A stretch of DNA of 46,269 nucleotides from Calcarisporiella thermophila CBS 279.70 (lineage: Eukaryota > Calcarisporiellomycota): contig NW_027192239.1 of assembly GCF_041956535.1 (NCBI RefSeq), forward strand, positions 1 to 46,269. Reading direction: 5' to 3'. Below, one piece after another: positions 43,114-46,269 of the stretch. Made by a program: the position numbers and the translations under genes. The first letter of the stretch is position 1. The number at the start of each line of letters is the position of its first letter. The notes beneath the pieces were generated by a model that was not told where the DNA came from, made no database searches, and saw nothing but the letters and a program-made list of their open reading frames with translations.

Positions 43114-43615
43114 TTTAATCTTAGTGCAAATGCAGCATTTTTATTCCAATAATTCCTATTATTCTTATTAGGTTCATAGGGGTTCTGAGGGTTGAAAAGT
43201 TTTTAAAAAAAACTACATAAAAATTTTTTCAAATATATTCATGCATGAGAGTGACTTGTTTGTTATTTTATTGCTTGGGATCAAGCCCAGAGTATTACAT
43301 CACCTCAAAATATTTAGAAAACATGAATACATATTTGATATTATTATGTACTTGTTTTCCAAGGTTAATCAAGCGTCTAATAAACTAGTTTTAAGCTCCG
43401 CTGGCAAAAATCCTAATTTGGGATTAAACCAAGCCATCAATTTTAGGGCTTAGCTTTTATTCGAATTTTGTTACGTTTTGTAGTTTCAGCTTGTCTTATA
43501 CGTGTGACTATTTATGACATCATCATTTATGCACATATATATATTGGCTTTTGGACTATGGAATAAACTAAGCGGAGTTTTCTCTTACTCTCCTATCTCA
43601 AACTATCCATAACAA
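43114..43615. other. Spacer with inverted repeat copy and GST promoter
   Basis: Holds dispersed repeat copy B and, at about 43537-43546, an ATATATATAT tract about 70 bp before the GST ATG that may serve as its TATA element. Confidence 0.5.
43385..43520 (-). repeat. Dispersed repeat, copy B
   Basis: Reverse complement of copy A: AAGCTAAGCC, GATGGCTTGG, the CCCAA..GGGATTT/AGGATTTTTGCCAG region and CGGAGCTTAAAA in the same order. Similarity extends past the core into CACG.ATAAGA. A and B flank the mannosyltransferase region as inverted copies about 3.8 kb apart. Confidence 0.65.
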
Positions 43616-44449
43616 ATGGCGATACCTTCCAAGCCTTCCAAGCCCATGGCGTACTATGACATCGCCATGCGCCAGCCAATCGAATCTAACTGCTGCTCAC
43701 CAAACCCATGGAAGGGCCGATTGGCTCTTAACTTCAAGAATCTTGATTATTCTACAACATGGGTTCATCTTCCCGACATTGCTAAAGTTCGTCGCGATCT
43801 CGGCCTGGAAGCCTGCCGCAAGTTTAGCGATGGCACCGAGTTCTATACACTTCCCATTCTGATTGATCCCAACACAGACTCGAAGATTGGAGACTCCTTT
43901 GATATTGCCGTCCACCTGCAAAACAATTACCCGGATGCGGGCTCAGGCAACCTTTTCCCCCCACTACAACTCGATTTCGTCTATGAACACAATCCGCTTG
44001 TTCCACTGTCAGAGCAGAGGGAGAGCGAATACGAGGAGTACGCCCGATTCAATACAAACGTCGACGCAGCATTCACCGCCCACATTCTTCTTTGGGTTCA
44101 CAGAATGCCCTTCGATCCTGCCACCGCTGACGCTTGCAAGGCCATCTTTTTGCAGCGCGCTGGCGCGAAGTCGTGGGACGATTTCGAGGCTAAGGGCGAA
44201 CTGCGGGCGACACTTAAGGAGTCTCTCCGTGCCATGCTGGGCAACCTTAGCAAGCTCTTTTTGAAGGACACCAGCGGGCCTTTCTTGTTGGGTGAACAAG
44301 CCAGTTATGCTGATCTGATCGTCGGAGCATGGTTGCGCATGATGAGCACCCTTCTCCCAGAAGACGAGTGGGCCGAGGTGAGGAGCTGGCATGAGGGCGT
44401 CTTTGGACGGATACATGACGCTCTGGAGAAGTACTCCAAGGTCAAGTAA
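43616..44449 (+). CDS. Glutathione S-transferase-like protein (beta-etherase/UstS-type)
   Basis: Cytosolic GST-superfamily protein of 277 residues, intronless. N-terminal thioredoxin-like domain (about 12-105): YYDIAMRQP, SPNPWKGRLALNFKNLDY, the cis-Pro segment YTLPILIDP and GDSFDIAVHLQNNYP, which binds the glutathione glutamyl group in this group. An all-helical C-terminal domain follows (YARFNTNVDAAFTAHILLW, then FLLGEQASYADLIVGAWL). The layout and SPN(P/T)WK motif match fungal and bacterial GSTs related to LigE etherases and UstS-like enzymes, used in detoxification or secondary metabolism. It is clearly GC-richer than its surroundings, with many C/G third positions, suggesting high expression or recent transfer. 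Confidence 0.92.
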   Translation: MAIPSKPSKPMAYYDIAMRQPIESNCCSPNPWKGRLALNFKNLDYSTTWVHLPDIAKVRRDLGLEACRKFSDGTEFYTLPILIDPNTDSKIGDSFDIAVHLQNNYPDAGSGNLFPPLQLDFVYEHNPLVPLSEQRESEYEEYARFNTNVDAAFTAHILLWVHRMPFDPATADACKAIFLQRAGAKSWDDFEAKGELRATLKESLRAMLGNLSKLFLKDTSGPFLLGEQASYADLIVGAWLRMMSTLLPEDEWAEVRSWHEGVFGRIHDALEKYSKVK

Positions 44450-44508
44450 GGAGATGTACCGCATATCCTTGTACTCTTATCTCTTGACAATAAATTCAAG
44501 TTTATAAT

Positions 44509-44668
44509 TGTCACACTTCTGTGACGTGACAATGGCGTTTCTACATATATTATATTATAAAGTCTTTGATTTTTTGTAAAGAATAAATTAATCAATCTTT
44601 TTCTTCTTGACTTACTTGATTTGGAATCTTTGGAACTCCAATCCCTCCAGAACTCGAGAAATCTTACA
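44509..44668 (+). repeat. Candidate LTR of a second Ty3/gypsy element
   Basis: Begins TGTCACACTTCTGTGACGTG and ends ATCTTACA, two bases before a TGG primer-binding site. No second LTR is in the window, so the limits are inferred from the TG...CA ends and the primer site. Confidence 0.55.
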
Positions 44669-44670
44669 AT

Positions 44671-44690
44671 TGGTAGCGACGAGTTCGATC
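44671..44690 (+). other. Candidate tRNA primer-binding site
   Basis: TGGTAGCGACGAGTTC, starting with the TGG complementary to a tRNA CCA end, two bases after the LTR. This is the standard spacing for LTR retrotransposons. The primer tRNA is not identified. Confidence 0.5.
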
Positions 44691-44785
44691 TACATACGTG
44701 AAACTACTAGAAATCCAGAAAATTTTAACCAGAAACCAGACACCAGACACCAGAATTATTTTTACGAGACAACGACATTGAAATA

Positions 44786-44989
44786 ATGGAACCGATTTTT
44801 GTACCAGCACCTTTCTGTATGCCTGAACCCGCCAGGTTTGGTGGCAAACACTACCCCGACGTGCGTGAATGGATTGATCAAGTTGAAAATTATTTTGTGG
44901 GAACGAATCCCCCTGAGCATATGAAGGTCCCGTATGCCGCTGCTTTATTCCAAGGAGACGCCCTTATTTGGTGGAGACATTTGATGTAG
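44786..44989 (+). pseudogene. Gag start of the second Ty3/gypsy element, truncated
   Basis: 67-residue frame MEPIFVPAP.. with the gag pattern FGGKHYPDVREWIDQVENYF, EHMKVPYAAALFQGDALIWW, ended by TAG at 44987. This is the part of gag missing from the 26.7 kb element and clearly related to it (ENYF..PEH.K..Y..AL..D...WW). Further downstream I see no gag, so the copy is 3'-truncated. Confidence 0.75.
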
Positions 44990-46269
44990 CAGGACGACAT
45001 ATACAAAAGTCGATAATACCATAGAACGATCTTCAAGCGCAGGGTCACTTATAATCCATACAATATTGAGTAAAATATGTAAATCAGTATGAGAACGTCT
45101 ATCATCTTTGTAAAGAATGTCTTTATTACAGTATGCTGCACGAATGTATATGAAATTGAGGTGTTTTAATAAACACATTAATATCTATTTTATTTATCTA
45201 AACTAATACTTGATACTTCATTAATATAAAATACAAGGTCTAGCCTTTCCATCCATGCAGATATCGAGAATGTTTACAAAAAAAATATCCGAAACAGAGG
45301 GGGTTGAAATTGCCAAATATGTATATTTGACTTTTGCAATTTTTCCAACAAATCGATCCTTTTACTTATATCCTTTATCGCCAAGCTAATCCCTATTATT
45401 TAGTAGAGGCTTCTCTGATAATATATATAGAAAAGACTTGCGACTGCATACTTCCGAGAGGTTTTTCAACGAATGCTTGCCTAACATCTTGTTAAGACGA
45501 TTTAGTTCAGATCCAAAGTTCGTCCTTGTTCTTAAGCCTTCAAGACTAATTATCGAGATAGAGTTATACCGTACTCCACAAGTTTTCAATGGAAAAGTGT
45601 TCCTAAGGCAGTAAAGGCCACTACCATACTTGTAGCTTAAATACCCTTCAACAAAATTTTGAATTTTTGGCCGTTTGCTTATTTTCATTGTCTGGTTAGA
45701 ATATATTCCTCTACTTGCCCATGTCATAGCATTAAAAAGTGCCTATGAAGGTATCGTGAAGAACAGTGTAGCTAAGTAATGCACACATTTCCCTATCTTT
45801 TTTCACAATTGGACAACGTTATGTTCACTAATACATCTTTTGCACACCATTGACTTTCCACGGCTACTCACCAGGGGTCGTGTTTGATTATTCCGGAGCT
45901 GTTCATCTTCCGCGTTTTATAATAATATTTCATCACTGTGTTCCTGAAGATACCGTATTTACAGATATTTGACCACACCATAGTCATCTGTTGCTGCAAA
46001 CTCTAATTGATGTGTATTTTGGAGAACCCGTCTTCTTTCAATCAAGTTCCAATCCAAGGAGAGGCTTTCTTTTGGTGACCTTTGCTGATAAATAGAATCT
46101 ATGCTATACTCTCCTTACGATATCAAGAGATGTTTTGATACCTTACACGTTTTTGAGGGCTGTTGTTTGCCTTAATTTCTCTAAAACACTAACTTTAGAA
46201 AACAAGTGGAGTGTTCTCGCGCTCGTTCTCCTTGCTCGATATTAGTGGGCGGTCTGAACGAGTTTTTTT
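44990..46269. other. Right-hand AT-rich region without recognised genes
   Basis: About 1.3 kb. The longest frame, 45386-45727 on the minus strand (113 aa), has ordinary amino-acid composition but no family I recognise. It could be a fragment of a gene. The rest shows no open frames or repeats, and the window ends in a T-run. Confidence 0.4.

Noticed and set aside
43656-44464. Overlapping frames of 60-151 codons on both strands of the GST
   Set aside because: They are shadows caused by GC-rich codon usage of the real gene.
45386-45727. 113-residue minus frame near the right end
   Set aside because: No domain, start context or splice neighbours could be supported, so it is only mentioned within the spacer entry.

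Overview
The window looks like nuclear DNA of a filamentous fungus, probably an early-diverging one (Zoopagomycota or Mucoromycota grade). The case rests on many genes broken by short GT-AG introns (about 55-165 nt), AT-rich intergenic DNA, a fungal Kre2/Mnt1-type (GT15) mannosyltransferase, a fungal-specific transcription-factor middle domain, a proteinase K-like subtilisin, Ty3/gypsy retroelements and a Crinkler (CRN) protein. CRN proteins are known mainly from oomycetes, chytrids and Mucoromycota/Glomeromycotina-type fungi. I cannot name the species. Exon borders were placed by eye from splice consensus, reading phase and family conservation.

Layout. 0-2 kb: tRNA-Leu(UAA) and a secreted subtilisin. 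4.9-8.5 kb: a five-exon DHA2-type MFS transporter convergent with an intronless enterochelin-esterase-like gene. A perfect ATCAGATAA iron-regulator-type GATA site lies 57 bp before the transporter ATG, so the pair is a candidate siderophore module. 10-14 kb: myo-inositol oxygenase and, on the same strand, an anion:cation-symporter-type MFS transporter. 14.5-16.2 kb: tandem YbjQ-like genes with the same intron position. 16.7-23.2 kb: a small secreted protein, a fungal-specific regulator without a visible zinc cluster, a broken multi-pass membrane gene and a five-exon SDR. 23.8-24.0 kb: a solo LTR with a target duplication. 24.7-25.6 kb: a secreted class 3 lipase.

26.0-31.5 kb is a GC-rich block of unknown origin followed by a rearranged Ty3/gypsy element. 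Gag, protease and reverse transcriptase read on +; RNase H and integrase read on -; and the inverted half is bounded by two inverted, apparently identical LTRs. Flanking 5-bp CTGGA copies suggest an antisense LTR insertion in pol, followed by LTR-LTR recombination that flipped the rest of the element.

32.0-34.5 kb carries a three-exon Crinkler: ubiquitin-like N-terminus, P-loop NTPase core and a C-terminal helix-hairpin-helix. 35-41.6 kb is gene-poor: a frameshifted membrane-protein gene, a Tc1-like transposase relic, a retroviral-type protease relic, Cys-rich secreted-peptide-like ORFs and copies of a dispersed repeat. 41.6-44.5 kb holds the six-exon GT15 mannosyltransferase and an intronless, GC-rich glutathione S-transferase. 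A second Ty3/gypsy 5' end (LTR, primer-binding site, gag start) follows; I see no convincing gene in the last 1.3 kb.

The best-supported co-functional ideas are iron/siderophore handling (MFS plus Fes-like esterase) and inositol-to-glucuronate metabolism (oxygenase plus organic-anion transporter). Both are inferences from adjacency.
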